Shown piece after piece: positions 9,366 through 18,222 of a DNA stretch of 64,000 nt. The notes under the pieces were generated by a model that saw only the letters and a program-made list of their open reading frames with translations, had not been told where the DNA came from and made no database searches. The position numbers and the translations under genes were made by a program. The stretch spans positions 177,843 through 241,842 of the forward strand of contig NZ_QNHG01000001.1 of assembly GCF_003290025.1 (NCBI RefSeq), in the 5' to 3' direction. The number at the start of each line of letters is the position of its first letter. Position 1 is the stretch's first letter. The DNA comes from Pseudogemmobacter bohemicus. Its GTDB lineage: Bacteria > Pseudomonadota > Alphaproteobacteria > Rhodobacterales > Rhodobacteraceae.

Positions 9366-9936
9366 GCTGATCGCAAAAACGGCACTGGACGGGCAGCGCC
9401 CGGCGACCGGGGCGGGGCTGGTTCTTGCAACCCTGCCGCCGGGCCCAGTCTGGTCGATTGCGCCCTTTCCCGGGGTGGATCTGGCGCCGGTTCTCGCCCC
9501 CCTGGGCCTTGCATTCCCCACGCCGGGGCAAAGCAGCAGCGCCGGCGATCTGCGCCTGATCTGGACCGGGCGCGACCAGGCCTTCCTTTTGGGCGGCGCA
9601 GCCCCGCCCGGGCTGGAGGCTTTTGCTGCCGTGACCGACCAGACCGGCGCCTGGGCAGGGTTTTCGCTTTCCGGCGAGGGCGGCGAGGCGGCGCTGGCGC
9701 GGCTGGTGACGCCCGATCTGCGGCTTGCCGCCTTTCCGGTCGGCCATGTGATCCGGACCGCGCTGAACCATATCCCCGCGATCATCCTGCGCGAGGGCCG
9801 GGCCGGGTTCCACATCCGGGTGTTCCGCTCGATGGCGCGCAGCGCCTGGCATGAGCTGGCCGCGGTGCTGGAGCGCCTCGCGGCGCGGCAGGCCGCCGAA
9901 CAGGCCAGGCCGGTGCCGACCGCTCCGGTGGGGTAG
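9358..9936 (+). CDS. soxG: Sarcosine oxidase subunit gamma
   Basis: A 192-residue gamma subunit that completes the soxBDAG set. I chose the GTG start preceded by GGAGGGCGG because the resulting N-terminus, MAELIAKTALDG, matches the usual start of the family; longer in-frame starts within soxA add unrelated residues. Internal segments such as DLRLIWTGRDQAFLLG and the C-terminal IIRREG-like stretch (ILREGRAGFHIRVFRSMARSAWHEL) are characteristic. The gene is the last of the operon. Residues after about 175 are alanine- and arginine-rich and poorly conserved. Confidence 0.9.
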   Translation: MAELIAKTALDGQRPATGAGLVLATLPPGPVWSIAPFPGVDLAPVLAPLGLAFPTPGQSSSAGDLRLIWTGRDQAFLLGGAAPPGLEAFAAVTDQTGAWAGFSLSGEGGEAALARLVTPDLRLAAFPVGHVIRTALNHIPAIILREGRAGFHIRVFRSMARSAWHELAAVLERLAARQAAEQARPVPTAPVG

Positions 9937-10068
9937 AATTTTCTCTTTTGGGGGCCCTGGATGGGACGAAAAAACTGGCGGAAACCGGCCTGTCGGAAAT
10001 TCGTCACTGGCATGTCGCAGGGCATGGGTTTAAATGCTTTCTGAATAGAGTTTTCAGGAAAGCTGAAC

Positions 10069-11292
10069 ATGGCTGCCGATGGTCAGAACCCGGTGATGGA
10101 AAAAACCAGCCCACGCCTCTCCGAAAGGGTCCCCGATCTGCATGAGGCCGAGCCGATCCCGGCCGCCGCCCGTGCCGCGATCGAAGAGCTGCTGCAATCG
10201 GCTGATCTCTTCCGCTACAACGCGCCGAAAGACGCGCCGGTCGCGCTGCTGGAGGCTGAATTTGCCGAGCTTCTGGGCGCGAAATATGCGCTTGCCGTGT
10301 CGTCCTGTTCGGCGGCTCTGTTCCTGACGATGAAGGCACTGGATCTTCGCCCTGGCGCGAAGGTGCTGATCCCGGCTTTCACCTTTGCGGCGGTGCCCTC
10401 GGCCGTGGTCCATGCCGAATGTGTGCCGGTTCTGGTCGAGGTCGGCCAGGATATGCGCATCGACATCGCTGATTTCAAAGCGAAACTGCCGGGTGCCGAT
10501 GCGGTGCTGATCAGCCATATGCGCGGTCATACCTCGGATATGGATGCGATCTGCGCGCTCGCTGATGCGCCCGGCATCCCGGTGATCGAGGATGCGGCGC
10601 ATAGTCTGGGCACGCTGTGGCACGGCAGGAAGCTGGGAACGATCGGCCGCGCGGGCTGTTTCAGCTTCCAGTCTTATAAGATGGTGAATGCGGGTGAGGG
10701 CGGCATGCTGATCACCGATGATCCCGAGCTTGCCGCGCGCGCGATCATCATGTCGGGCGCCTATGAGGAAAACTGGAAGAAGCATGGGGGGCTGCAAAAC
10801 AGCTTCGGTCATTGGCAGAACAAACTGCCTTTGTACAATGTGCGGATGCAGAATCTCTCCGCGGCGGTGATCCGGCCGCAACTGCCGATGCTGGCGGATC
10901 GGGTGACGAAAGGCCGCGCGAACCATGACCATGTGGCGGCTCAGCTGAATGAGAGTCCCTGGCTCTCGGTGCCGCAGGCGCTCGCGCCCGAGGAACGTGC
11001 GCCGGATTCGATCCAGTTCAGCCTGATCGGCGACTGGACGGATGCCGAGGCACGGGCTTTCCAGGCCGAGGCGAAGACGAGAGGGGTGCCGGTGCAGATT
11101 TTCGGCCTCTCCGAGGGCAATGCGCGGGCCTTCTGGAACTGGCAATTCCTCGGCGAGACGCCGGAACTGCCGATGACAAGAGCAATGCTGATGCGCGCCT
11201 GCGATATGCGGCTGCCGGTCAGGCTGAACCATGATGAGCTGAACTATCTGGCCAGGGCGGTGCTCGACTCGGTGACAGCCATCAAGGGTTGA
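10069..11292 (+). CDS. DegT/DnrJ/EryC1/StrS-family aminotransferase
   Basis: A 407-residue PLP-dependent enzyme of the sugar-nucleotide aminotransferase family. SSCSAALFLTMKALDL near residue 78 forms the phosphate-binding part, IEDAAHSLG carries the PLP-ring aspartate (D175), and CFSFQSYKMVNAGEGG contains the internal-aldimine lysine K204. No nucleotide-sugar genes lie nearby, so the substrate is unknown; the context gives no pathway. The start ATG follows GGAAAGCTGA. A 130-base gap separates it from soxG, and a hairpin terminator follows, so it is probably its own transcription unit. Confidence 0.85.
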   Translation: MAADGQNPVMEKTSPRLSERVPDLHEAEPIPAAARAAIEELLQSADLFRYNAPKDAPVALLEAEFAELLGAKYALAVSSCSAALFLTMKALDLRPGAKVLIPAFTFAAVPSAVVHAECVPVLVEVGQDMRIDIADFKAKLPGADAVLISHMRGHTSDMDAICALADAPGIPVIEDAAHSLGTLWHGRKLGTIGRAGCFSFQSYKMVNAGEGGMLITDDPELAARAIIMSGAYEENWKKHGGLQNSFGHWQNKLPLYNVRMQNLSAAVIRPQLPMLADRVTKGRANHDHVAAQLNESPWLSVPQALAPEERAPDSIQFSLIGDWTDAEARAFQAEAKTRGVPVQIFGLSEGNARAFWNWQFLGETPELPMTRAMLMRACDMRLPVRLNHDELNYLARAVLDSVTAIKG

Positions 11293-11346
11293 AACCCCCG
11301 GTTCCTTGCAAGAAACCGGTCCGAAATCTTTGAAGATTTCGTTTCC

Positions 11347-11372
11347 CGGCCCGTCTCTGGCGGGCCGTTTTT
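11347..11372 (+). terminator. Rho-independent terminator after the DegT-family gene
   Basis: A perfect 7-bp stem, CGGCCCG and CGGGCCG, with a 7-base loop is followed by five T residues. It lies between two convergent genes. An additional small hairpin (GAAATC/GATTTC) precedes it. The opposite-strand LysR gene ends at its edge. Confidence 0.8.
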
Positions 11373-12316
11373 CACAGAACTGACAGCTGGTCTTTCAGCC
11401 AGGGCCAGTCGGCGAGCGCCGGGGCCTGGACCTCTTCGCGCACCAGAAGCCGCAGCCTGCCCGCGATCAGCGCCGGGATATCGCGCAGCACGTCCGTCCG
11501 CGCCACCAGCGACAGGCTGCGCGACAGCGCCGCGAAGGGCAGGGGAGCGACCTCGACCTCGGATCGGAAGCGGCGCGCCTGGTGCAGCGCCAGCGGCGGC
11601 AGGATTGCCCAGCCTTCGCCTCCGGCCACCATGGCGAGGATCGCGTGATAGCTGTCGAGTTCGAACCGCGCCGCCGGGCGCTGACCCTCGCGGATCAGAT
11701 GCGCCGCGATCTGGCGGCCCATCAGATGGCGCGCGGAATACTGGATCAGCGGCAGATCCGCCGCGCCGGATTTCGGCCGGATGGCGAGAAAGGGCTCGCG
11801 CAGGATCGGATGCTGTTCGCGCTCCCCCTCCCAGTTCCCTTCGCCAGGCAGATCCGCCGCCACCACTATATCCAGTGCCCGCGCGTCAAGCTTTTCCAAC
11901 AGCCGGTGCGAGGGGCCGGTCTCCAGCAGGAAGCGGCAGCCGGGCAGTTCCCGTGCCAGCGAGGACAGCAGCCGCGGCGTCACATCGGCCTCGAAATCCT
12001 CGATCATCCCGAGCCGGAGCGTCGTCAGCCCCGCCAGGTCCGAGCGCGCCAGCTCTGCCCGCGCCTCCTGGGCGGCATTCAGCATGGTCTGGGCATGGCG
12101 GCGGAACATGGTTCCTGCCGGCGTCATCCGCACCGGCCGCGCGCCGCGATCCAGCAACACCGTTCCGAGCGCGCTTTCCAGCCCGGTCAGCTGCTGGCTG
12201 ACCGCTGAAGGGCTGACCCCCAGCCGCCGCGCGGCAGCGGAGATTGCACCCTCTTCGGCGGCGGCGAGGAAAACCTCGATGCCCCAGAGCGTCACGCGGC
12301 CCTCGGTTTCCGCCAT
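11372..12316 (-). CDS. LysR-family transcriptional regulator
   Basis: A 314-residue regulator. The N-terminal winged helix-turn-helix is plain: EVFLAAAEEGAISAAARRLGVSPSAVSQQLTGLESALG, followed by LLDRG and the R-x-T-x-A-G turn. Residues 95-300 form the periplasmic-binding-like effector domain, with DIVVAADLPG and MVAGGEGWAILPP segments. The effector is unknown. It lies 26 bases downstream of phaR on the same strand, so it may be read through from phaR, but no functional tie to polyhydroxybutyrate is established. Confidence 0.85.
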   Translation of the reverse strand: MAETEGRVTLWGIEVFLAAAEEGAISAAARRLGVSPSAVSQQLTGLESALGTVLLDRGARPVRMTPAGTMFRRHAQTMLNAAQEARAELARSDLAGLTTLRLGMIEDFEADVTPRLLSSLARELPGCRFLLETGPSHRLLEKLDARALDIVVAADLPGEGNWEGEREQHPILREPFLAIRPKSGAADLPLIQYSARHLMGRQIAAHLIREGQRPAARFELDSYHAILAMVAGGEGWAILPPLALHQARRFRSEVEVAPLPFAALSRSLSLVARTDVLRDIPALIAGRLRLLVREEVQAPALADWPWLKDQLSVL

Positions 12317-12341
12317 GATCCTCCCCGCGCCGGATCTGGTT

Positions 12342-12899
12342 TCAGAGTTTGGACAGCTTTGCCTGCAACTCGGCCAGCTGCTTGCGGATATCGGCGAGAT
12401 CCTCGCCCTTTTCCTCGGTCGCCTCGGGTTCTGGCCCCGAAGAGGCGCCCGGCCAGCCCGACACCCCGCCCATCAACGTCTTGAGAAAGGCTTCCTGCTG
12501 TTTGCGCAGCGCATCAAAACCCGGCACCGAGGCCATCGGATTGGGGAAGGTCGAGAAATTCTCGACCAGTTTCGACTGGCTGTCGCGCAGCATCTCAAAC
12601 GAGGTTGCAAGGAATTGCGGCATCACCGCCTGCATGCCGGTCGTATAGCTGCGCACGAGATCGGTCAGCACATTCACCGGCAGCACATTCTGACCCTTGG
12701 ATTCATGTTCGGCCACGATCTGCAACAGATATTGCCGCGTCAGGTCATCGCCGGTCTTGAGGTCGATGATCTGCACCTCGCGCCCTTTGCGGATCAGGCC
12801 GGCAATATCCTCCAGCGTCACATAATCCGAGGTCTCGGTATTGTAGAGGCGGCGGCTCGCATAGCGCTTGATCAGCAATGGCTTGTCGGTACCGGACAT
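12342..12899 (-). CDS. phaR: Polyhydroxyalkanoate synthesis repressor PhaR
   Basis: A 185-residue repressor of PHB granule genes that binds both DNA and the polymer. The N-terminal PHB/PHA accumulation regulator domain is intact: LLIKRYASRRLYNTETSDYVTLEDIA, then DLKTGDDLTRQYLLQIVAEHE and VNVLTDLVRSY. The C-terminus (LAELQAKLSKL) forms a short coiled coil after a low-complexity linker. It is separated by a terminator from phaP, so it probably has its own promoter. Matching operator sites lie upstream of phaP and in the phaC-phaZ gap. Confidence 0.95.
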   Translation of the reverse strand: MSGTDKPLLIKRYASRRLYNTETSDYVTLEDIAGLIRKGREVQIIDLKTGDDLTRQYLLQIVAEHESKGQNVLPVNVLTDLVRSYTTGMQAVMPQFLATSFEMLRDSQSKLVENFSTFPNPMASVPGFDALRKQQEAFLKTLMGGVSGWPGASSGPEPEATEEKGEDLADIRKQLAELQAKLSKL

Positions 12900-13004
12900 T
12901 TAGCTCTCCTCCCCGGGGATTTACGGTGGCTGCCGCCGCGAAGTCTGTCGACGGGGCGTCAAATCCGTTTGCGCTTGCAGAGAAGCTTAGCTGCGCGTCT
13001 GATC

Positions 13005-13037
13005 AAAAAGCAAGAGCGGGCTCGACCGAGCCCGCTC
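13005..13037 (-). terminator. Rho-independent terminator after phaP
   Basis: A perfect 10-bp stem GAGCGGGCTC/GAGCCCGCTC with a 4-base loop. Read on the minus strand it is followed by TTGCTTTTTG, a T-rich tail, so it ends the phaP transcript ahead of phaR. Confidence 0.8.
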
Positions 13038-13102
13038 AAAGCTGAAACCCTGCCGGCGCCGGGGAGGAGGGCGCGCCGGTCCGGGCTGTCACCAGGCTGC
13101 GA

Positions 13103-13552
13103 TCACTTCGCGGCGGCGGTGGCTTTTTTGGCAACCGACTGCACTTCGGCAGAGGCTTTTTTCACGGCGGCGGTTGCGTCTTCCTGAGCTTCCTTGCCGG
13201 CGGCGAGCAGCAGCTCGACGGTCTCGACCTGGACTTTTTTCGCGATTTCAGCGAAGGCAGCCATGTTTTCGGCAGCAGCTTCGGCAGCTTTCGAAGCGAA
13301 ATCGGTCACGGCTTTGCTATAGTCAGCCGGGTCGGTCTTGGCTTTGGTGATGTCGCCCAGACGCGAGAAGGTCTCTTTGGCCCAGGAAGCCGAGATCTCG
13401 GTCGATTTCTCAGCGGCTTCGAGAGCGACTTTCGAGAATTTCTCGCCGAAAGCGGCCTGGGTTTTGAATGCGTTCTGGAAAGCCGAAGCATCAACCGGGA
13501 ACGAAGCCATGACGTCCTGGAACACTTTGGTGAAGTCGGTGGTCTTGGTCAT
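13103..13552 (-). CDS. phaP: Phasin, PHB granule-associated protein
   Basis: A 149-residue alanine- and lysine-rich helical protein with no cysteines, typical of phasins that coat polyhydroxybutyrate granules. It opens MTKTTDFTKVFQDVMASFPVD and continues with long amphipathic helices (ALEAAEKSTEISASWAKETF) and an alanine/lysine C-terminal tail. Its start is preceded by GGAGAATTG. Two CTGC-N3-GCAG sites lie about 70-100 bases upstream, so repression by PhaR when no polymer is present is likely. The neighbours phaR, phaC and phaZ confirm the role. Confidence 0.92.
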   Translation of the reverse strand: MTKTTDFTKVFQDVMASFPVDASAFQNAFKTQAAFGEKFSKVALEAAEKSTEISASWAKETFSRLGDITKAKTDPADYSKAVTDFASKAAEAAAENMAAFAEIAKKVQVETVELLLAAGKEAQEDATAAVKKASAEVQSVAKKATAAAK

Positions 13553-13618
13553 TTCAATTCTCCTGAACAGCGGGCGTTTGCAGCAGGTCAGCCCGTTTCC
13601 TGAACCAATATATACATG

Positions 13619-13656
13619 CTGCGATGCAGCATTTCAAGGATTATTCTGCAATGCAG
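13619..13656 (-). promoter_or_regulatory. Pair of PhaR operator sites upstream of phaP
   Basis: Two copies of CTGC-N3-GCAG, at 13619-13629 (spacer GAT) and 13646-13656 (spacer AAT), centres 27 bases apart. The TGC-rich inverted repeat is the recognition sequence described for PhaR of Paracoccus. Both sites lie upstream of phaP. Confidence 0.75.
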
Positions 13657-13841
13657 CATTAGCATGCCCGCATCACAGGGCGGTGACAAAAGCCGCAGAG
13701 CGGCCCGTCATGCAGGCAATTGGGAATCCACGCAATTTTCGGGTCCTCCGGTCTGGTGCTGCCGTCTGGGCCCCGTCAGCACCGCATCAGACTGCGGGTG
13801 ACGTAGCGGAAATCCGCGTATCTCCGGCCAGCTTGGACAGC

Positions 13842-13868
13842 AAAAAAGCCAGGAAATCCTGGCTTTTT
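13842..13868 (-). terminator. Rho-independent terminator after phaC
   Basis: AAAAAAGCCAGGA and TCCTGGCTTTTT form a perfect stem around a 2-base centre, giving a T-run at the 3' side on either strand. It lies just past the phaC stop codon. The 180 bases between it and the phaP operators hold nothing I recognise. Confidence 0.85.
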
Positions 13869-13893
13869 CGAATCATCCAATGCCCGGGGCGGG

Positions 13894-15705
13894 TCAGGCT
13901 TTTGCCGGCTCCGATTTCACATAGGTGCCGGGGGCGGGGCAGAGCACCGGGTTATCCGGCCCGCCGGGGGGCCGCGCCTTCACCATCGGTCCGGAAGAGG
14001 CGGCAAGCCATGCGCCCCAGCGGGGCCACCAGCTGCCCGGGGTCTTTTCTGCACCTGCAAGCCAGGCCTCGGGCGTGCCCTCGGGCGGGGCCTCGCTGGT
14101 CCAGTGGCCATATTTGCCCTTGGAGGGCGGGTTGATGATCCCTGCGATATGGCCGGATTCCGACAGGATGAAGGTCTTGTCCTTTGACCCCATCTGCCGG
14201 ATGCCGTTGAAGCTGCCCTTCCAATGCGCGATGTGGTCGGTCTCGCAGGCAATGGCGCAAAGTGGCACCTGCACCTGGGACAGGCTCACCGGCTCGCCGA
14301 ACACCAGGAATTCGCCCTTTGCGAAACCGTCATTCTGGCAAAGCCCGCGCAGATATTCGACCGCCATCTTTGCCGGCAGGTTGGTTGCGTCGCCATTCCA
14401 GAACAAGAGATCAAAGGCCGGCGGCGCCTCGCCCATCATATAGCTCTTGATCGCGGGCGTGTAGATCAGGTCATTCGAGCGCAGGAAGCTGAAGGTGCGC
14501 TGCATGAAGACGCTGGAGAGCACGCCGTCCTGGGCGCTCTGCCGCTCGATCCCGTCGACGAAATCATTGTCGAGAAATACGCCCACCTCGCCGGGATCCG
14601 AGAAATCGGTGAGCGTGGTGAAGAAGGTCGCTGTCTTCACCGTCTTGTCGCCGGCCTTTTGCAAATGCGCCAGCGTCAGCCCCAGCGTGGTTCCCGCGAT
14701 GCAATAGCCGACCGCATTGATCTGCTTTTCGCCGGTGATGCGCCGCACCTCGGCCATCGCGCGCAGATAGCCGTCGCGGATATAGTCATCGACGCTGACA
14801 TCGGCATAAGAGGCATCCGGGTTCACCCAGGACACCACGAACAGCGTGAAACCCTGATCGACGATCCAGCGGATCAGCGAATTTTGCGGCTTCAGATCCA
14901 TGATGTAGAATTTGTTGATCCAGGGCGGAAAGATCAGCAGCGGAGTCTTATGGACCTTTTCGGTGGTCGGCCTGTACTGGATCAGCTCGAACATCCGGTT
15001 GCGATAAACGACCGAGCCCTCGGCGGTGGCGATATTGCCGCCCACGGTAAAGGCCTCTTTATCGGCCAGTGTCACCACCAGCTCGCCACTATTGGCCTCC
15101 ATATCGCGGACGAGGTTCTCAAGCCCCTGGACGAGGCTTTCACCATCGGTCTCGACCGCGCGTTCCAGTGCATCCGGATTGGTGCCGAGGAAGTTCGTCG
15201 GCGAGAACATGTCAACAATCTGTTTCGTGAAATAGTCCACCCGGCGGCGATCTTCGGGGGCAAGCGTGGCCATATCGCCGACCGCATGGGTCATGGCCTC
15301 GGAATTCAGCTGATATTGCTGTTTGAGATAGTTGAAAAACGGATGCGTTTCCCAAAGCGGGTTGGCAAAGCGGCGGTCTTTCGGGCCTGGATCGGGCGGG
15401 GCTTTGAATTCACCTTTGGCAAGCACCTGATTCGCTTCGACATAATGTTTCAGCGTCTTGCCCCAATAGCCGATCTGATGTTCCAGCACTTTGGCGGGGT
15501 CGCGCATCATGCCGGCAACCCAGGCAGCGGCTGCCTTGACATAGACATCGGCGGCCGGGCCATCCAGGGCGGAATCATGCGCCCGCCGCGCGGAAACCGC
15601 GGCTGTCAGGCGCTGTGTCAGCTCTTCGACACGGGCAAGATTGGCGTTCAGCCGTTCCATCCGTGCGACACTATCCGTTTCTTCTTTTTTTTCGGTAGTT
15701 GTCAT
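13894..15705 (-). CDS. phaC: Class I poly(R)-hydroxyalkanoate synthase
   Basis: A 603-residue synthase that polymerises (R)-3-hydroxyacyl-CoA on PHB granules. The lipase-like box reads GYCIAGT, with the catalytic nucleophile Cys335. PLLIFPPWINKFYIMDLKPQNS and FVVSWVNPD are standard for class I enzymes, and the later CETDHIAHWKGSF and LSESGHIAGIINPP carry the expected catalytic aspartate and histidine. The N-terminal 50 residues are charged and variable. The start has AGGGGGGAAA upstream. The gene is divergent from phaZ with a PhaR-like site in the gap. Confidence 0.96.
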   Translation of the reverse strand: MTTTEKKEETDSVARMERLNANLARVEELTQRLTAAVSARRAHDSALDGPAADVYVKAAAAWVAGMMRDPAKVLEHQIGYWGKTLKHYVEANQVLAKGEFKAPPDPGPKDRRFANPLWETHPFFNYLKQQYQLNSEAMTHAVGDMATLAPEDRRRVDYFTKQIVDMFSPTNFLGTNPDALERAVETDGESLVQGLENLVRDMEANSGELVVTLADKEAFTVGGNIATAEGSVVYRNRMFELIQYRPTTEKVHKTPLLIFPPWINKFYIMDLKPQNSLIRWIVDQGFTLFVVSWVNPDASYADVSVDDYIRDGYLRAMAEVRRITGEKQINAVGYCIAGTTLGLTLAHLQKAGDKTVKTATFFTTLTDFSDPGEVGVFLDNDFVDGIERQSAQDGVLSSVFMQRTFSFLRSNDLIYTPAIKSYMMGEAPPAFDLLFWNGDATNLPAKMAVEYLRGLCQNDGFAKGEFLVFGEPVSLSQVQVPLCAIACETDHIAHWKGSFNGIRQMGSKDKTFILSESGHIAGIINPPSKGKYGHWTSEAPPEGTPEAWLAGAEKTPGSWWPRWGAWLAASSGPMVKARPPGGPDNPVLCPAPGTYVKSEPAKA

Positions 15706-15729
15706 AACAAAATTTCCCCCCTAACTTTG

Positions 15730-15740
15730 CTGCTGCGCAG
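15730..15740. promoter_or_regulatory. Probable PhaR operator in the phaC-phaZ intergenic region
   Basis: CTGC-TGC-GCAG, a third copy of the CTGC-N3-GCAG motif, 25 bases upstream of the phaC start and 124 bases upstream of phaZ. It sits within the longer palindrome TGCTGCGCAGCA. It could control phaC alone or both divergent genes. Confidence 0.65.
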
Positions 15741-15863
15741 CATAACGACTCCTGCCCCGCCCTGCTTAGACCATATGGGCCCGGACCAGTCGCGCGCGGG
15801 GCGCAGGTGCGGGTCCACTCCGGCTGAGACCAGGGCTGACCCAGACGGGTATGGAGACGTGAT

Positions 15864-17183
15864 TTGAAGTATATGGCCACCTATGACGTGATGGAAAGCG
15901 CCCGTAACACAAATGAGTGGCTGGGCGCGTCCATGCAGGCTTTGGCAAGCTATCCGATCTTCGCGCTTTCGATGAATCCGCTGCTGCCGATGATGGCTGC
16001 CTGGGGCAAAGTGACCGAGCGCAGCTTTGCGCGCATGGTTGCAAAACCCGACTGGGGCATCCGCACCGTGGTCGGCCCCGATGGCCAGGACCACCTGGTC
16101 GATGAGAAAATCACGCTTGAGCGCGACTTCGGCAATCTGGTGCAGTTCTTCGTCCGCCGGCGCGAGCCGATGGCCCGCCGCATCCTGATCGTCGCGCCGA
16201 TGTCGGGCCATTACGCCACCCTGATGCGGTCCACCGTGGCCTCTTTGCTGCCAGATGCCGATGTCTGGGTAACAGACTGGCATAATGCGCGTGACATTCC
16301 GGTTTCGGCCGGCACTTTCGATGTCGAGGATTACACGCTTTACATCGCGGAATTCCTGAAAGAGCTGGGGCCGGACACCCATGTGGTCGCGGTCTGCCAG
16401 CCGGTGCCGCTGGTGCTGGCCGCCACTGCCTGGCTGGCGCAGGAAGATCCCGAGGCCCAGCCGCGGTCGCTGACGCTGATGGGGGGGCCGGTCGATCCCG
16501 ATGCCAATCCGACCGAGGTGACCGATTTCGGCAATCGGATGACCATGGGGCAGCTGGAGCATATTATGATCCAGCGTGTCGGCTTTAAATATAAGGGCGC
16601 CGGGCGGCTGGTCTATCCGGGCCTGTTGCAGCTGGCGGGCTTCATCTCGATGAATGCCGAGCGTCACACCAAGGCCTTTTCCGATCAGATCATGCGCGAG
16701 GCGCAGGGAGAGGCCTCGGATCACGACGCGCATAACCGCTTTTACGATGAATATCTGGCGGTGATGGATATGACCGCCGAATTCTACCTCTCGACGGTGG
16801 CGCGGATTTTCAAGAACCGCGAGATCGCCCGCAATGCCTTTACGGTGAAGGGCAAACATGTCGATATCGGTGCGATCACCCGCGTTGCGGTCAAGATCGT
16901 CGAGGGCGAGAATGACGATATTTCCGCGCCCGGCCAATGCCTTGCGGCGCTCGACCTGCTGACCGGCCTGCCGCCTTCGAAAAAGGCGCAGCATCTGGAA
17001 CCCGGCGCCGGCCATTATGGCATCTTTGCCGGCAAGTCCTGGCGGCTGAATATCCGCCCGCTGGTGCTGGACTTCATCGACGCCAATGCGGCGCCGCCGA
17101 AGCCCGAGCGCAAGCGCGCGAAAACCGTGACGCCGATCCGGCTGGCCAGCTCGACCGACAGGCCTGCCGATCTGGCGGGCTGA
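15864..17183 (+). CDS. phaZ: Intracellular polyhydroxybutyrate depolymerase
   Basis: A 439-residue depolymerase that mobilises native PHB granules. It starts MKYMATYDVMESARNTNEWLG and has ILIVAPMSGHYATLMR, VTDWHNARDIP and VAVCQPVPLVLAA, where cysteine takes the usual serine place of the lipase box, as is normal for this family. The C-terminal GAGHYGIFAGKSWR carries the catalytic histidine. I chose the TTG codon because GGAGACG lies 4-5 bases upstream; the next ATG, 9 bases later, is spaced less well. It is divergent from phaC, and a strong terminator follows. Confidence 0.93.
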   Translation: MKYMATYDVMESARNTNEWLGASMQALASYPIFALSMNPLLPMMAAWGKVTERSFARMVAKPDWGIRTVVGPDGQDHLVDEKITLERDFGNLVQFFVRRREPMARRILIVAPMSGHYATLMRSTVASLLPDADVWVTDWHNARDIPVSAGTFDVEDYTLYIAEFLKELGPDTHVVAVCQPVPLVLAATAWLAQEDPEAQPRSLTLMGGPVDPDANPTEVTDFGNRMTMGQLEHIMIQRVGFKYKGAGRLVYPGLLQLAGFISMNAERHTKAFSDQIMREAQGEASDHDAHNRFYDEYLAVMDMTAEFYLSTVARIFKNREIARNAFTVKGKHVDIGAITRVAVKIVEGENDDISAPGQCLAALDLLTGLPPSKKAQHLEPGAGHYGIFAGKSWRLNIRPLVLDFIDANAAPPKPERKRAKTVTPIRLASSTDRPADLAG

Positions 17184-17202
17184 GGCCGGTCACTGTTGCG
17201 AT

Positions 17203-17237
17203 AAAAAGGGCCCCAAAACTCGCCCGGGGCTCTTTTT
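17203..17237. terminator. Bidirectional terminator after phaZ
   Basis: AAAAAGGGCCCC and GGGGCTCTTTTT form a 12-bp stem with one G-T pair and an 11-base loop. A and T runs flank the GC core, so it can work for phaZ and for the convergent hydrolase pseudogene. Confidence 0.85.
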
Positions 17238-17250
17238 GCTGTCTGACGGT

Positions 17251-18222
17251 TCAGATACCGTGCGCCCAGGCGAGGATCAGCCCGGTCACCGCCTCATTCT
17301 GGCCGGGCGAGAGGACATCCCCCTCGATGACATGCGCATAGGGGGCGTCGCCCGCTTGCATCCTTCGCTCCCGCATCTCGACCGAGCCGCCCCAGCTGGC
17401 AATGACCGGCGCAATCGCCCTGGGGTCGATCCCCTGATCCCCGGGGGCATACAGCACCAGCAGCGGCATCATGGCGCGGGTGTAATCGGCGGCCCGCGCC
17501 TCTCGCATCAGCACACCCGGCGGGCAAAGCGCCGCCGTCGGCCAGCGGGTCGCCCAGAACTTCTTATGCCCGCTATTGACCGGCGCGGTCACCTGCACAG
17601 ATCCCAGCACCAGCGGTGTCCAGAGCCTGGGGAAGGGGGGCATCAGCCAGATCGCCGGTCCGTTCAGGGATAAATCATGCGAAATCAGCATGATAACGGA
17701 AATTCCTTCGGAAAGCTGCGGGTCGGTGGCGGCAATTGCGCTCAGCGCGCCGTCCATCGAGGTGCCGATCACGATCACCCGGTCGCCAAGGCTGCGGCCG
17801 ATTGCCATGGCCTCCGCCATATCCTCGATCCAGGCGCCGGCCTCGACCCCCGCCATGGCCTCGCGCGCGCGGCCATGGCGGGGGTCAGCCGCGTTTAGAA
17901 GAGGTTGGCGCCAGGCGCGCGGGCGACCTCGTCCGGCACCGGGCGGATCTCTTCGGCCGAGGCGGTGAAGCCATGCACATAGACGATGGCAAGCGGCGTC
18001 TTGCGGCCCTTTTCGCCGGCCCAGAGGAGGCGCTTCGCGGCGCCGGGGCGAATGTCGGAGAATTGTTGCTCGCTGACCTGCAGCCAGACCTCCGGGTCAT
18101 CGCCCGGCACTGAAGGTGCAAAGCTGATGCTGCGATCAACGCCGTCGCGCGGGTCGAGGAACCAGAGCGCCACACCCCAGCAGCACAATGGCCGGCAGGG
18201 CGACCAGAAGGCGGTGGATCAC
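17251..18222 (-). pseudogene. Alpha/beta hydrolase, broken by two frameshifts
   Basis: The product is split over two frames. A leader-like segment (HRLLVALPAIVLLGCGAL) begins at a GTG that overlaps the stop of the upstream hydrolase gene. The middle part, from WFLDPRDGVDRS through LAIVYVHGFTASAEEIRPVP to GANLF, is in a second frame and ends at TAA at 17895. The rest, from REAMAGVEAGAWIED with the nucleophile elbow VIGTSMDGALS onward, returns to the first frame. HGF is the oxyanion-hole region. The elbow reads GTSMD where GTSxG is expected, a further sign of decay. Read as one gene it would be about 320 residues and membrane-anchored. Sequencing error at two places cannot be excluded. Confidence 0.65.

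Noticed and set aside
7743..10070. 775-codon minus-strand frame opposite soxA and soxG
   Set aside because: The composition is that of a shadow frame and it covers two genes with clear family motifs.
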